From positions 28,904 through 40,053 of the forward strand of contig MU647408.1 of NCBI GenBank assembly GCA_026770585.1: a stretch of 11,150 nucleotides of DNA, read 5' to 3'. The translations under genes and the position numbers were made by a program. The DNA comes from Baffinella frigidus. Its lineage: Eukaryota; Cryptophyceae; Cryptomonadales; Baffinellaceae. Of this stretch, positions 5,249 to 10,525 are shown piece after piece. The first letter of the stretch is position 1. Each line of letters opens with the position of its first letter. The notes beneath the pieces are model-generated. The model saw only the letters and a list, made by a program, of their open reading frames with translations, had not been told where the DNA came from and ran no database searches.

Positions 5249-5413
5249 TCATATGCTAACGTCCTAAAAAAGTGGTAGTTAGGCCTACGGAATTGCCTAC
5301 CGTAGGCCGTAGGGCCCCTATGACCAAAAAGTCCTAGGATTTTGGCCTACAGTAGGAGGCCCTAGGCAATCCCGTAGGCTTAACTACCCGGTTTTCAGGA
5401 CGTTACCCTATTA
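5249..5413. mobile_element. 165-bp palindromic MITE, copy 2
   Basis: Same family and orientation as 1769-1934. The left end is TCATATGCTAACGTCCT and the right end, read inward, is TAATAGGGTAACGTCCTGAAA. Inside are GCCTACCGTAGGCC, GACCAAAAAG and GGCCTACAGTAGGAGG. GCTT at 5245-5248 and 5414-5417 forms a 4-bp target duplication. Confidence 0.85.
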
Positions 5414-5439
5414 GCTTTGAGGCAGCCCAGGTGCCTCCG

Positions 5440-5559
5440 CCCAGGTGCCTCAAACAGTGCTCTGCGCCATTTTTGATTTTTCCCTGGACCGGGGTCGGAT
5501 CCGACCCCGATCCAGGGTAAAATTGAAGACCTTGCAGGGCACTGTTTGAGGCACTTGGG
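5440..5559. mobile_element. 120-bp gapless palindrome
   Basis: Two 60-nt arms meet at 5499/5500. By hand comparison 49 of 60 positions pair. The outer part (CCCARGTGCCTCAAACAGTG) and the centre (CCCTGGAYCGGGGTCGGA, then its complement) are nearly perfect, and most mismatches cluster at arm positions 27-36. The string CCCAGGTGCCT also occurs just outside, at 5426-5436. No coding capacity. Confidence 0.8.
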
Positions 5560-5610
5560 ATGGCTGGTGGAAGGCCTTGGACGTTGGAAACGCCGCTGCA
5601 ACCACGCAAG

Positions 5611-5748
5611 CCGCTACCGAGCGAGGACGGGACACAATTTTAAAAACTTTGACCTGAATCCTCAAGGAAATGGACTTTTAAATGAAAAGCCAGGACCGGA
5701 ATCCCGGTCCTGACTGTCATATATGTGCCGAGTTGGCTCGACAGCGGG
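5611..5748. repeat. Dispersed repeat X, copy 2, with hairpin
   Basis: CCGCTACCGAGCGAGGAC through GGCTCGACAGCGGG aligns with 1329-1475. The hairpin is CAGGACCGG-AATC-CCGGTCCTG, a perfect 9-bp stem. Confidence 0.65.
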
Positions 5749-5770
5749 CTCCTCCCGACGTCAGGAGGTA

Positions 5771-6021
5771 CCTTGCGGCGGCGCGTCCGTCGGACGGACA
5801 CGTGACCGTTCGAAAACGCGTCGGAAAAAAAACGCCGCCGGAGGCTGGTTAGGTCCTCCTCCAATGTGAATTGTTAGGTCCTCCTCCAATGTGAAACCAG
5901 ACGTTTTCGAACGGTCACGTGTCGTCGGACGACAGGTTAGGTGAGCACCATCAGAAGGGGATAGGGGTTAGCACCATCAAAAGGTGATGTGGTGATGTCT
6001 CACGGACGCGCCGCCGCAAGG
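5771..6021. mobile_element. Nested foldback element, about 251 bp
   Basis: A perfect 20-bp outer inverted repeat, CCTTGCGGCGGCGCGTCCGT (5771-5790), is matched at 6002-6021. A 22-bp inner one at 5797-5818 (GACACGTGACCGTTCGAAAA plus CG) is matched at 5902-5923. The loop holds two copies of GTTAGGTCCTCCTCCAATGT plus GAA (5848-5870, 5873-5895). About 75 bp in the right arm has no partner on the left and carries an inverted piece of the C-rich intron minisatellite. Confidence 0.8.
5944..5984 (-). repeat. Inverted copy of the C-rich intron minisatellite
   Basis: The reverse complement reads CCTTTTGATGGTGCTAACCC then CTATCCCCTTCTGATGGTGCT, matching the array at 3310-3450. It lies inside the right arm of a foldback element. 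Confidence 0.7.
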
Positions 6022-6073
6022 CACTTGATTTGCATGACATCATGCACATGTGGTCACCGCGGACGGTTTTGTC

Positions 6074-6138
6074 CGTTACGCCTCAGAGGAGTACTCAACA
6101 ACCGTTACGCCTCAGAGGAGTACTCAACAACCGTTACG
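6074..6138. repeat. 29-bp tandem repeat, two perfect units
   Basis: CGTTACGCCTCAGAGGAGTA plus CTCAACAAC occurs at 6074-6102 and 6103-6131 without a spacer, then CGTTACG starts a third. The shared CAACAACCGTTACG connects it to the AACCGTTACGCGTTCCG motif at 6304 and 6479. Confidence 0.9.
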
Positions 6139-6270
6139 CGTTCCGCGAGAGAAGAGGAGAGGGGGGGGGGCAGACAGCGGTAGCGAAAGGGGGCACAGGC
6201 GCACCTGCGGAAGGTCTTCTGTCTGTGTGGTTCCCGGCGCCGCTTTCCTCAACAAGTTTGCATTGTTGGA

Positions 6271-6323
6271 CAACGGGTATTGTTTAACAACCGTTATTAT
6301 TGAATAACCGTTACGCGTTCCGG
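6271..6323. repeat. Direct repeat left of MITE fragment E
   Basis: CAACGGGTATTGTTTAACAA then CCGTTATTATTGAATAACCG and TTACGCGTTCCG correspond to 6446-6497 with few changes. The two copies bracket the MITE fragment at 6323-6430. Confidence 0.75.
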
Positions 6324-6430
6324 TCTCAGCCAACAAGCATCGGTTAGGCCATCCGTATGAACAACCCTATGTCCCTACGGATGGCCTACCGTAGGGTCAT
6401 GTGGACGGTTGACTTGTGGGTTATTCACCC
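6323..6430. mobile_element. MITE internal fragment E
   Basis: The fragment is gapless over 108 bp with 7612-7719 and differs at only two positions (GTATG/GTATC, GGACG/GGATG). It has the core CCATCCGTATG...CCCTACGGATGGCC and CCTACCGTAGGG but neither CCACACAGCGG terminus. It is therefore a captured fragment or a duplication product, not an intact insertion. Confidence 0.75.
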
Positions 6431-6445
6431 GGCAGGCGTAACGAA

Positions 6446-6497
6446 CAACGGTTATTGTTTAACGACCGTTATTGTTTGATAACCGTTACGCGTTCCG
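6446..6497. repeat. Direct repeat right of MITE fragment E
   Basis: CAACGGTTATTGTTTAACGA then CCGTTATTGTTTGATAACCG and TTACGCGTTCCG. It is the partner of 6271-6323. It runs up to the acceptor CGTTCCGCGCAG of the LRR exon at 6503. Confidence 0.75.
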
Positions 6498-6502
6498 CGC
6501 AG

Positions 6503-6580
6503 GCGTAACGGACGCGGCCGCCGCAGGGCTGGCGAAAGGGTGCACTGCTCTCCATACCCTCACCCTCACCCGCTGCGTCG
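6503..6580 (+). CDS. LRR exon, 78 nt (AKGCTALHTLTLTRC)
   Basis: The acceptor GTTCCGCGCAG (AG at 6501-6502) and a GTACCC donor at 6581 bound a 78-nt island. The peptide is GVTDAAAAGLAKGCTALHTL then TLTRCV, which fits the cysteine-type LRR consensus (VTDxGLxxLAxGCxxLxxLxLxxC) almost completely. The exon starts with two bases of a split codon and ends with one, so exons of this kind can be joined in frame; the exon at 9558-9638 has the same phase. A T-rich tract follows in the presumed intron. Confidence 0.6.
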
Positions 6581-6599
6581 GTACCCCCCCTTCCACATT

Positions 6600-6690
6600 C
6601 CATGTCTCTTTTTTTCCTCTTTTTTTTCTCTTTTTTTCCCTTCTTCTTTATTACTCTCCGATTTCTTCTTGTTTATTACTCTTTGAAAGA
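6600..6690. repeat. Pyrimidine-rich tract (T/C runs)
   Basis: Long T runs with C and CTT interruptions follow the exon at 6503. TTTATTACTCTCCGATTT in it resembles TTTATGACTCTGCGATTT at 7231-7248, after the next repeat tract, so exon plus intron seem duplicated. Confidence 0.7.
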
Positions 6691-6873
6691 TGTATGTTCC
6701 TGGCCCAGGGGGGATGCGGCGTGGATTGCTCGCATATAGCTCGACATCCGTACCACGCATAACACTACGGAGAACCATCTAAAGTCAATCGTCGCATTGT
6801 TTCTTAGGAAACACGCTAAAATCCAGCAATTGTCGGTCACGTCACACCGGATATGCGGTGCTGCAGTTCCTCG

Positions 6874-6995
6874 TACAGGGTAACCTCGCCCATAAGAAAT
6901 CAACCCCCCCTAGGACCCTGCAGCAGGCCTATGCCTAGGGCCCTACGGTGGTCCCTAGGGGGGGGGCAGTTTCTTATGAGCGAGGTACCCCTGTA
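6874..6995. mobile_element. TA-flanked CAGGG foldback MITE
   Basis: The left arm TACAGGGTAACCTCGCCCAT continues to AAGAAA and CCCCCCCTAGGACC. The right arm, read inward, gives TACAGGGGTACCTCGCTCAT, AAGAAA, CCCCCCCCCTAGGGACC. If the terminal TA is the duplicated target, the element is CAGGG...CCCTG, a pattern typical of Tc1/mariner-type MITEs. It does not encode a transposase. Confidence 0.75.
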
Positions 6996-7011
6996 GTGTC
7001 CCGAGTGGCAG

Positions 7012-7109
7012 CCGGGTTTTCGTTGAGAGGCCCACCGCTTCCCGTGAGATGGAACCCTGGGTGGTGCACTGCGCTCCGTACCCGCACCCTCACCCGCTGC
7101 GCCGATACC
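7012..7109 (+). pseudogene. LRR exon remnant (GWCTALRTRTLTRC)
   Basis: The frame reads ...EPWVVHCAPY in one register and GWCTALRTRTLTRCADTPP in another. The second parallels KGCTALHTLTLTRCVGTPP of the exon at 6503. The G of the GT donor is not kept (GATACC instead of GGTACC), and no acceptor is obvious. The upstream part (TTTTCGTTGAGAGGCCCACC, then GCTTCCCGTGAGATGGA) is repeated near 8188-8226. Confidence 0.45.
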
Positions 7110-7133
7110 CCCCCCACCGATTCGATGTCTTTT

Positions 7134-7232
7134 CTTCTTCATGTTCTTGTTCTTCTTCATGTTCTTGTTCTTGTTCTTGTTCTTGTTCTTGTTCTTGTTC
7201 TTGTTCTTCTTCTTCTTCTTCTTCTTCTTCTT
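7134..7232. repeat. (TTCTTG)n then (TTC)n microsatellite
   Basis: TTCTTCATG appears twice, then TTCTTG hexamers, then TTC trinucleotides up to 7232. The repeat-driven frames (Phe/Leu or Ser/Cys) are not genes. It sits directly downstream of an LRR exon remnant. Confidence 0.95.
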
Positions 7233-7261
7233 TATGACTCTGCGATTTGGTGTGAACGCTG

Positions 7262-7500
7262 AGTTACGCCCTTACCCGCTGTGCCGGCCCACTCGGTGGT
7301 CTACGAAGGTTTCGGGACCCCTACATTTAGCGGTAACGTGACCAAATTTGCATGAGAAAATCCTTAAAGTTGACTGTGCATAGGGTAAGTTGACTTTTGA
7401 TGAAACGTCCGTAGTCCACCGTGTGGACCCCCCCCTCCGATGTGACAGCCGATTTATGCTGATTTCACCCTTACTTGTTGTGCTGGTGGTCCTCCCTCCG
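7262..7500 (+). pseudogene. Two further degenerate TLTRC-like modules
   Basis: TACGCCCTTACCCGCTGTGC at about 7265 and TTCACCCTTACTTGTTGTGC at about 7463 resemble CTCACCCTCACCCGCTGCGT of the exon at 6503. In the LRR register they give YALTRCAG and FTLTCCAG. There is no intact LRR body and no reliable splice site. Confidence 0.3.
7332..7380 (+). repeat. Inverted dispersed repeat, plus-oriented copy
   Basis: GGTAACGTGACCAAATTTGC ... GAAAATCCTTAAAGTTGACTGT is the partner of the minus-oriented copy at 2039-2088. Confidence 0.6.
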
Positions 7501-7580
7501 ACTCGATTCGAACGCCGGGGCATGCGGGTTTGTGTTGAGAAACCGACAGTTGGCATGGTATTCCGTTGGCCCGATATTCC

Positions 7581-7728
7581 CCACACTGCGGGCTACCTAG
7601 GGATGCCTTGTGTCTCAGCCAACAAGCATCGGTTAGGCCATCCGTATCAACAACCCTATGTCCCTACGGATGGCCTACCGTAGGGTCATGTGGATGGTTG
7701 ACTTGTGGGTTATTCACCCGCTGTGCGG
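7581..7728. mobile_element. CCACACAGCGG-TIR MITE, copy D
   Basis: About 148 bp with ends CCACACTGCGGGCTACCTAG and CACCCGCTGTGCGG. The core CCATCCGTATCAACAACCC, CCCTACGGATGGCC, CCTACCGTAGGG is shared with fragment E and, less closely, with copies A-C. Confidence 0.7.
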
Positions 7729-7740
7729 GTATCTCTACCG

Positions 7741-7838
7741 CTGCCTCACTCGAGATGACTGGAGTGACTATTCTCGAGTTGACACGCTGGGTTCGCGGTA
7801 TATATCCGCCAACTTTTGGGCGGGAAAGAATCTGGGCG
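7741..7838. repeat. Dispersed repeat Y, copy 2
   Basis: CTGCCTCACTCGAGATGACT ... TTGACACGCTGGGTTCGCGG ... GCGGGAAAGAATCTGGGCG aligns with 4518-4607. It follows MITE copy D almost directly. Confidence 0.65.
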
Positions 7839-7899
7839 CACCACATGGGCGGGACCGAATAGACTGAGAGAGAGTGTAGACTGAGACAGAGCGATGTTT

Positions 7900-8035
7900 C
7901 CACCAAACCTCACGGGAAGACCAAATCATCGATTTTACATTTTAAGATTTACCCCGACAGACCCAAGGATTTGTCTGATGGGGTAACTCTGCACTCATAA
8001 CATCCATCATTTGGTCCTCCCGTGAGAGTTGGTGG
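7900..8035. mobile_element. Imperfect foldback element, 136 bp
   Basis: The left end CCACCAAACCTCACGGGAAG and ACCAAATCATCGAT pairs with the right end, which read inward gives CCACCAACTCTCACGGGAGG and ACCAAATGATGGAT. Further in, TTACCCCGACAGACC pairs with GGTCTGTCGGGG-like sequence around CCAAGGATTTGTCTGATGGG. No target duplication is clear and nothing is encoded. Confidence 0.65.
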
Positions 8036-8049
8036 TGGTTCCTTCGCAG

Positions 8050-8085
8050 GAATGACTCGGGAAGTCGTCGAGATCGCCCCGCTTT
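8050..8085 (+). CDS. Short LRR exon start (GMTREVVEIAP)
   Basis: After TTCCTTCGCAG, GAATGACTCGGGAAGTCGTC reads (G)MTREVVEIAP, parallel to (G)MTLEVLGIAAS of the exon at 9558. The rest of an LRR is missing and the 3' end is undefined. It directly follows the foldback element at 7900-8035. Confidence 0.35.
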
Positions 8086-8184
8086 TCGGGGCGACACGTG
8101 ACCACCTCCACACAAAACGCCTACAATCGACATTTAAAAAGGGTGGGTGGGCAGCCTGGTGTGCTGAAAGAAAGCGTCTCTCCC

Positions 8185-8237
8185 CTGGTTTGCGTTGAGA
8201 CATTCACCGCTTACCGTGAGATGGATCCCTGCATATC
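8185..8237. repeat. Dispersed short repeat (CGTTGAGA...CGTGAGATGGA)
   Basis: CTGGTTTGCGTTGAGACATT then CACCGCTTACCGTGAGATGG matches 7012-7060. In both places it ends in GATGGAWCCCTG. Confidence 0.5.
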
Positions 8238-8600
8238 GGAAACTGCCGCAGAATACCCCACCCCCCCTCGATTTCAGATACAAGCCCCGGCGCAAAATTA
8301 AACCAGGCGTGTTTCTGACATTCGCACTTAAGGCGTAGCTGAGGTTCGTTGTTCAGGGTGCAGGGTCAACTCCTAACATCCAGACTGTCGTGTTCCGATG
8401 CACCCCCTCACGCGTTGGTTCTGTTGCCTACAGTCGACATTCAACAAGGGTGCTCCAGAAGCCTCGTGTGGCAACAAGGTTGCTCCAGTAGCCTCGTGTG
8501 ATGAGACAGAGCGGCGTTGCATAAGCAGGAGTGACGGTGGGATTGCTTGCGATATTCGGAAGGTTCGGGGGCAACCCGGAACCCGGGAGCGCTCTTTCCG

Positions 8601-8630
8601 GAACCCGAAACCCGAAACCCAAAACCCGAA
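8601..8630. repeat. (CCCGAAA)n heptamers before an AGCAG acceptor
   Basis: Four heptamers (CCCGAAA, CCCGAAA, CCCAAAA, CCCGAAG) run into GCAG at 8631-8634. This is another case of a telomere-like heptamer array directly upstream of a candidate 3' splice site. Confidence 0.8.
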
Positions 8631-8634
8631 GCAG

Positions 8635-8671
8635 GAATCACTCTCCAAGTGCCAGACTGCTGCAGGGGGGA
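8635..8671 (+). CDS. Candidate LRR exon start (GITLQVPDCC)
   Basis: After GAAGCAG, GAATCACTCTCCAAGTGCCA reads (G)ITLQVPDCCR, aligned with (G)MTLEVLGIAAS at 9558. There is a plausible CTGCAG just before the poly-G, but no proper donor. Confidence 0.3.
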
Positions 8672-8740
8672 ATTCCCTTTGGGAACGCCACTTTTGGGGT
8701 TCAACTATGCCCAAAGTAAACAATGCCCCCTTGTTCCTTC

Positions 8741-8980
8741 CGGGGAATTGGTTTTTGGCGACCCCTTTCAAGACTGTGACGTGGCTTTCGCAGGAACGAG
8801 ACTCTACTCACACGCCGGGTACAACGCAAGGCAGTCACCTCGGACAGTTGGCTTCGGCGTCCGCGTGACCGGTCACGCGGGCGTTCACGAGCCTGCCGGC
8901 GGGGCTGTTCCACGGGAATTGTTTTTTGGCGACCCCTTTCAAGACTGTGACGTGGCTTTCGCAGGAACGACACTCGAGTT
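8741..8980 (+). repeat. Tandem duplication, 171-bp period
   Basis: GGGAATTGKTTTTTGGCGAC plus CCCTTTCAAGACTGTGACGT and GGCTTTCGCAGGAACGA at 8744-8800 recurs at 8915-8971. About 57 bp are nearly identical, while the intervening sequence differs. Each copy ends in TTTCGCAG and then GAACGASACTC, so the conserved part may be the 3' end of a duplicated intron. The period equals 57 codons and a frame is open through both copies (8547-9002, repeating GDPFQDCDVAFAGT), so coding cannot be excluded. Confidence 0.85.
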
Positions 8981-8983
8981 TAT

Positions 8984-9125
8984 CTCAGAAAACGAGTTCT
9001 AAAACTCGTTTTCTTAAGTCAATCCCCTTACAATTTTGTCAACTTATGCGGAGAGTAAAGAATAAGTTGACGAATTTGTAGGGGAATTGACTTAAGAAAA
9101 CGAGTTTTAGAACTCGTTTTCTGAG
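8984..9125. mobile_element. 142-bp foldback element with nested hairpins
   Basis: Arms of 64 nt (8984-9047 and 9062-9125) pair at 60 of 64 positions by hand comparison, around a 14-nt loop. Each arm contains its own palindrome, AAAACGAGTT-CTAA-AACTCGTTTT, so four hairpins or a cruciform could form. The flanks are also inverted: ACGACACTC before and GAGTGTCGT after. It sits just inside the exon-start motif GGAACGACACTCGAG. Confidence 0.85.
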
Positions 9126-9360
9126 ACAAGAGTGTCGTGCTTGACACCGTTGCTCCCCTCTCTGTGTTCCCCTGCATCCCCAGGCGTCCCCAGGCGTGTT
9201 CCCAGGGCAGGAAGGCCAACAGCATGCATCCCCGGAGCAGGCATCACAATCCGCGGGGGTGAAAATTCTTGTGGGTGTGGCCTATATATGATAGATGGAC
9301 GGCTTATTTGGACGTGACGGTAGTAACTTTTTGTACCGGCTTGTACCTTTTTGTACAAAA

Positions 9361-9445
9361 CCGAACCCCGGGGTTCGGGTTCGAGTGTCCAGGTTTCAGG
9401 AACGACACTCGAAGGTTTCAGGAACGACACTCGAACACGAACCCC
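9361..9445. other. Perfect 18-bp palindrome and adjoining 20-bp inverted repeat
   Basis: CCGAACCCCGGGGTTCGG at 9361-9378 is a perfect palindrome. Overlapping it, GGGGTTCGGGTTCGAGTGTC (9370-9389) pairs with GACACTCGAACACGAACCCC (9426-9445), with one mismatch. The loop contains two AGGTTTCAG segments, the second preceded by GAACGACACTCG. Confidence 0.8.
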
Positions 9446-9557
9446 GGAGCAGCAATGACACTCGGAGGTCTTCCCATGCACAGCTGTGCACGCGGTGGGT
9501 GGTTGCTGTGGCGCCATCCCAGCTGGAATGATGACTCACGCGGTGGGTGGTTCCCAG

Positions 9558-9638
9558 GAATGACGCTCGAGGTGCTTGGCATCGCTGCGTCGCTCCCCTC
9601 TCTCAAGCTCCTCTCTGCCGCGGGACTCAAGGCCTCAG
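9558..9638 (+). CDS. LRR exon, 81 nt (MTLEVLGIAASLPSLKLLSA)
   Basis: The acceptor TTCCCAG (AG at 9556-9557) and a GT at 9639 bound 81 nt. The peptide is MTLEVLGIAASLPSLKLLSA then AGLKAS, a 27-codon leucine-rich repeat (LxxLxxxxSLxxLxxLxxxxL). The phase, two bases in and one out, equals that of the exon at 6503. Several shorter copies of its start (GAAYGACACTCGA after AG) occur upstream at 8965, 9400, 9422 and 9453. A partial duplicate of its 3' part lies at 9690-9735. Confidence 0.55.
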
Positions 9639-9642
9639 GTTT

Positions 9643-9675
9643 TTTGAACCCTGGACCCTGAACCCTAAACCCTAA
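9643..9675. repeat. (CCCTAAA)-type interstitial heptamers
   Basis: GAACCCTGGACCCTGAACCC is followed by TAAACCCTAAAAGC. These are telomere-like units within the presumed intron after the exon ending at 9638. Confidence 0.75.
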
Positions 9676-9687
9676 AAGCTGAACGCT

Positions 9688-9735
9688 TTCCTCTCTGAAG
9701 CTCCTGTCTGCCGCGGGGCTACAAGCGTCTTTCTT
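9688..9735 (+). pseudogene. Partial duplicate of the 9558 LRR exon
   Basis: CCTCTCTGAAGCTCCTGTCT and GCCGCGGGGCTACAAGCGTC reads SLKLLSAAGLQAS, parallel to SLKLLSAAGLKAS. The 5' half (MTLEVLGIAA) is replaced by AAAGCTGAACGC, with no clear acceptor. It runs into the (CTT)n tract. Confidence 0.5.
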
Positions 9736-9905
9736 CGTATCTTTCTTCTTCTTCTTTTTTTTCTTCTGCCTCTTCTTTTCGTCTGCTTCCCCCCCCCCCC
9801 ATCTTCTGCTTCTTTTTCTTCTTCTTCTTCTTCTTCTTCTGCTTCTTTGTTTCGTCTTTTTTTTTCTTCATCTTTCCATCTTCTTCTTCTTCTTCTTCTC
9901 CTTCA
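9732..9905. repeat. (CTT)n microsatellite with C and T runs
   Basis: About 170 bases of CTT/TTC trinucleotides are interrupted by a C12-14 run near 9788-9801 and by T runs. The minus-strand frame is Glu/Lys-rich and an artefact. Confidence 0.95.
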
Positions 9906-9984
9906 TCGGAGGAGATAGAAATTGGAACATGGTATCTTGCGGCGCAGCACGGACCAGGACCCTCTTCGTAGCTCTGCCTCACTC

Positions 9985-10030
9985 TGGTCTCCCTCCTGCT
10001 CTCACGTTGACTTGTTGGGTGTCGCTACTC
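9985..10030 (+). pseudogene. Possible LRR remnant (LPPALTLTCW)
   Basis: GGTCTCCCTCCTGCTCTCAC plus GTTGACTTGTTGGGTGTCG gives GLPPALTLTCWVS, faintly like GCTALHTLTLTRCVG. No splice sites or full repeat. Low confidence. Confidence 0.2.
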
Positions 10031-10120
10031 ATCCGTCGACTGTGCAGCGGAGCAGAGCATGGGGCAGGCTCGTTGGTGACATTCGGTCTTGACCCGCCTC
10101 CTGTTCCAGGGGGTTGGGGA

Positions 10121-10322
10121 AGAGAGAGAGAGAGGGAGAGTTCTCTCTCTAAAGAGACAGAGGGAGAGCGAGCGAGCGAGAGAGCGAGCGCGCGCGAGAG
10201 AGAGCGCGCGCGAGAGAGAAAGAGACAGAGGGAGAGCGAGCGAACGAGAGAACGCGTGCGCGAGAGAGAGAGAGAGCGAGAGAGAGCGAGAGAGAGCGAG
10301 AGAGAGCGAGAGAGAGAGAGAG
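10121..10322. repeat. Interrupted (GA)n tract with GAGAGAGAGCG units
   Basis: About 200 bases of GA with CG steps, including GAGAGAGAGC decamers around 10262-10312. In composition and unit it is the reverse complement of the tract at 104-312. Frames across it (Arg/Glu on +, Ser/Leu on -) are artefacts. Confidence 0.95.
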
Positions 10323-10350
10323 ACCTAAATCCCAAACCCTCCACTTCCAG

Positions 10351-10429
10351 GGGGGGTGCAACAGGGTGTTCCAGGGGCAGCAACTCGCGCGTATTTTCTC
10401 GCGCTCTCACGTTGCACCACTCTCACCAG
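10351..10429 (+). CDS. LRR exon (FLALSRCTTLT)
   Basis: The acceptor CCTCCACTTCCAG ends at 10350; a GTCACT donor starts at 10430. The peptide ends ATRAYFLALSRCTTLT(R), and the exon at 10950-10999 ends LELSRCPTFT(R) before GTCTTT. The paired CAG/GT ends after ACC support the boundary. Upstream AGs (for example GTTCCAG at about 10373) could give a shorter exon. Confidence 0.45.
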
Positions 10430-10450
10430 GTCACTCCCCCCTTCACACAT

Positions 10451-10520
10451 AAACCATACACCATACACCGTACACCATACACCATACACCATACACCATA
10501 CACCATACACCATACACCGT
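10451..10520. repeat. (CCATACA)n heptamer array, about 10 units
   Basis: Tandem 7-bp units ACACCAT, with occasional ACACCGT, lie between the donor at 10430 and MITE copy C. It shares the 7-bp period of the other arrays but not the TTTAGGG motif. Confidence 0.95.
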
Positions 10521-10525
10521 GCACT

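Noticed and set aside
6074-6131. CRISPR-like pair of 29-bp repeats
   Set aside because: The units are directly adjacent without spacers, only two exist, and the surroundings are eukaryotic.
7141-7341. Phe/Leu-rich membrane-like protein
   Set aside because: It arises from the TTCTTG/TTC microsatellite and has no coding features outside it.
7490-7520. tRNA T-loop-like GATTCGAACGCC
   Set aside because: No acceptor stem, anticodon arm or D-arm can be formed around it.
8547-9002. 151-codon plus frame as a firm gene
   Set aside because: It crosses CCCGAAA repeats and ends inside a foldback element. The repeated block looks at least as much like a duplicated intron end. Kept only as a question in the findings.
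9719-9982. Lys/Glu-rich minus-strand protein
   Set aside because: Translation of the (CTT)n tract.
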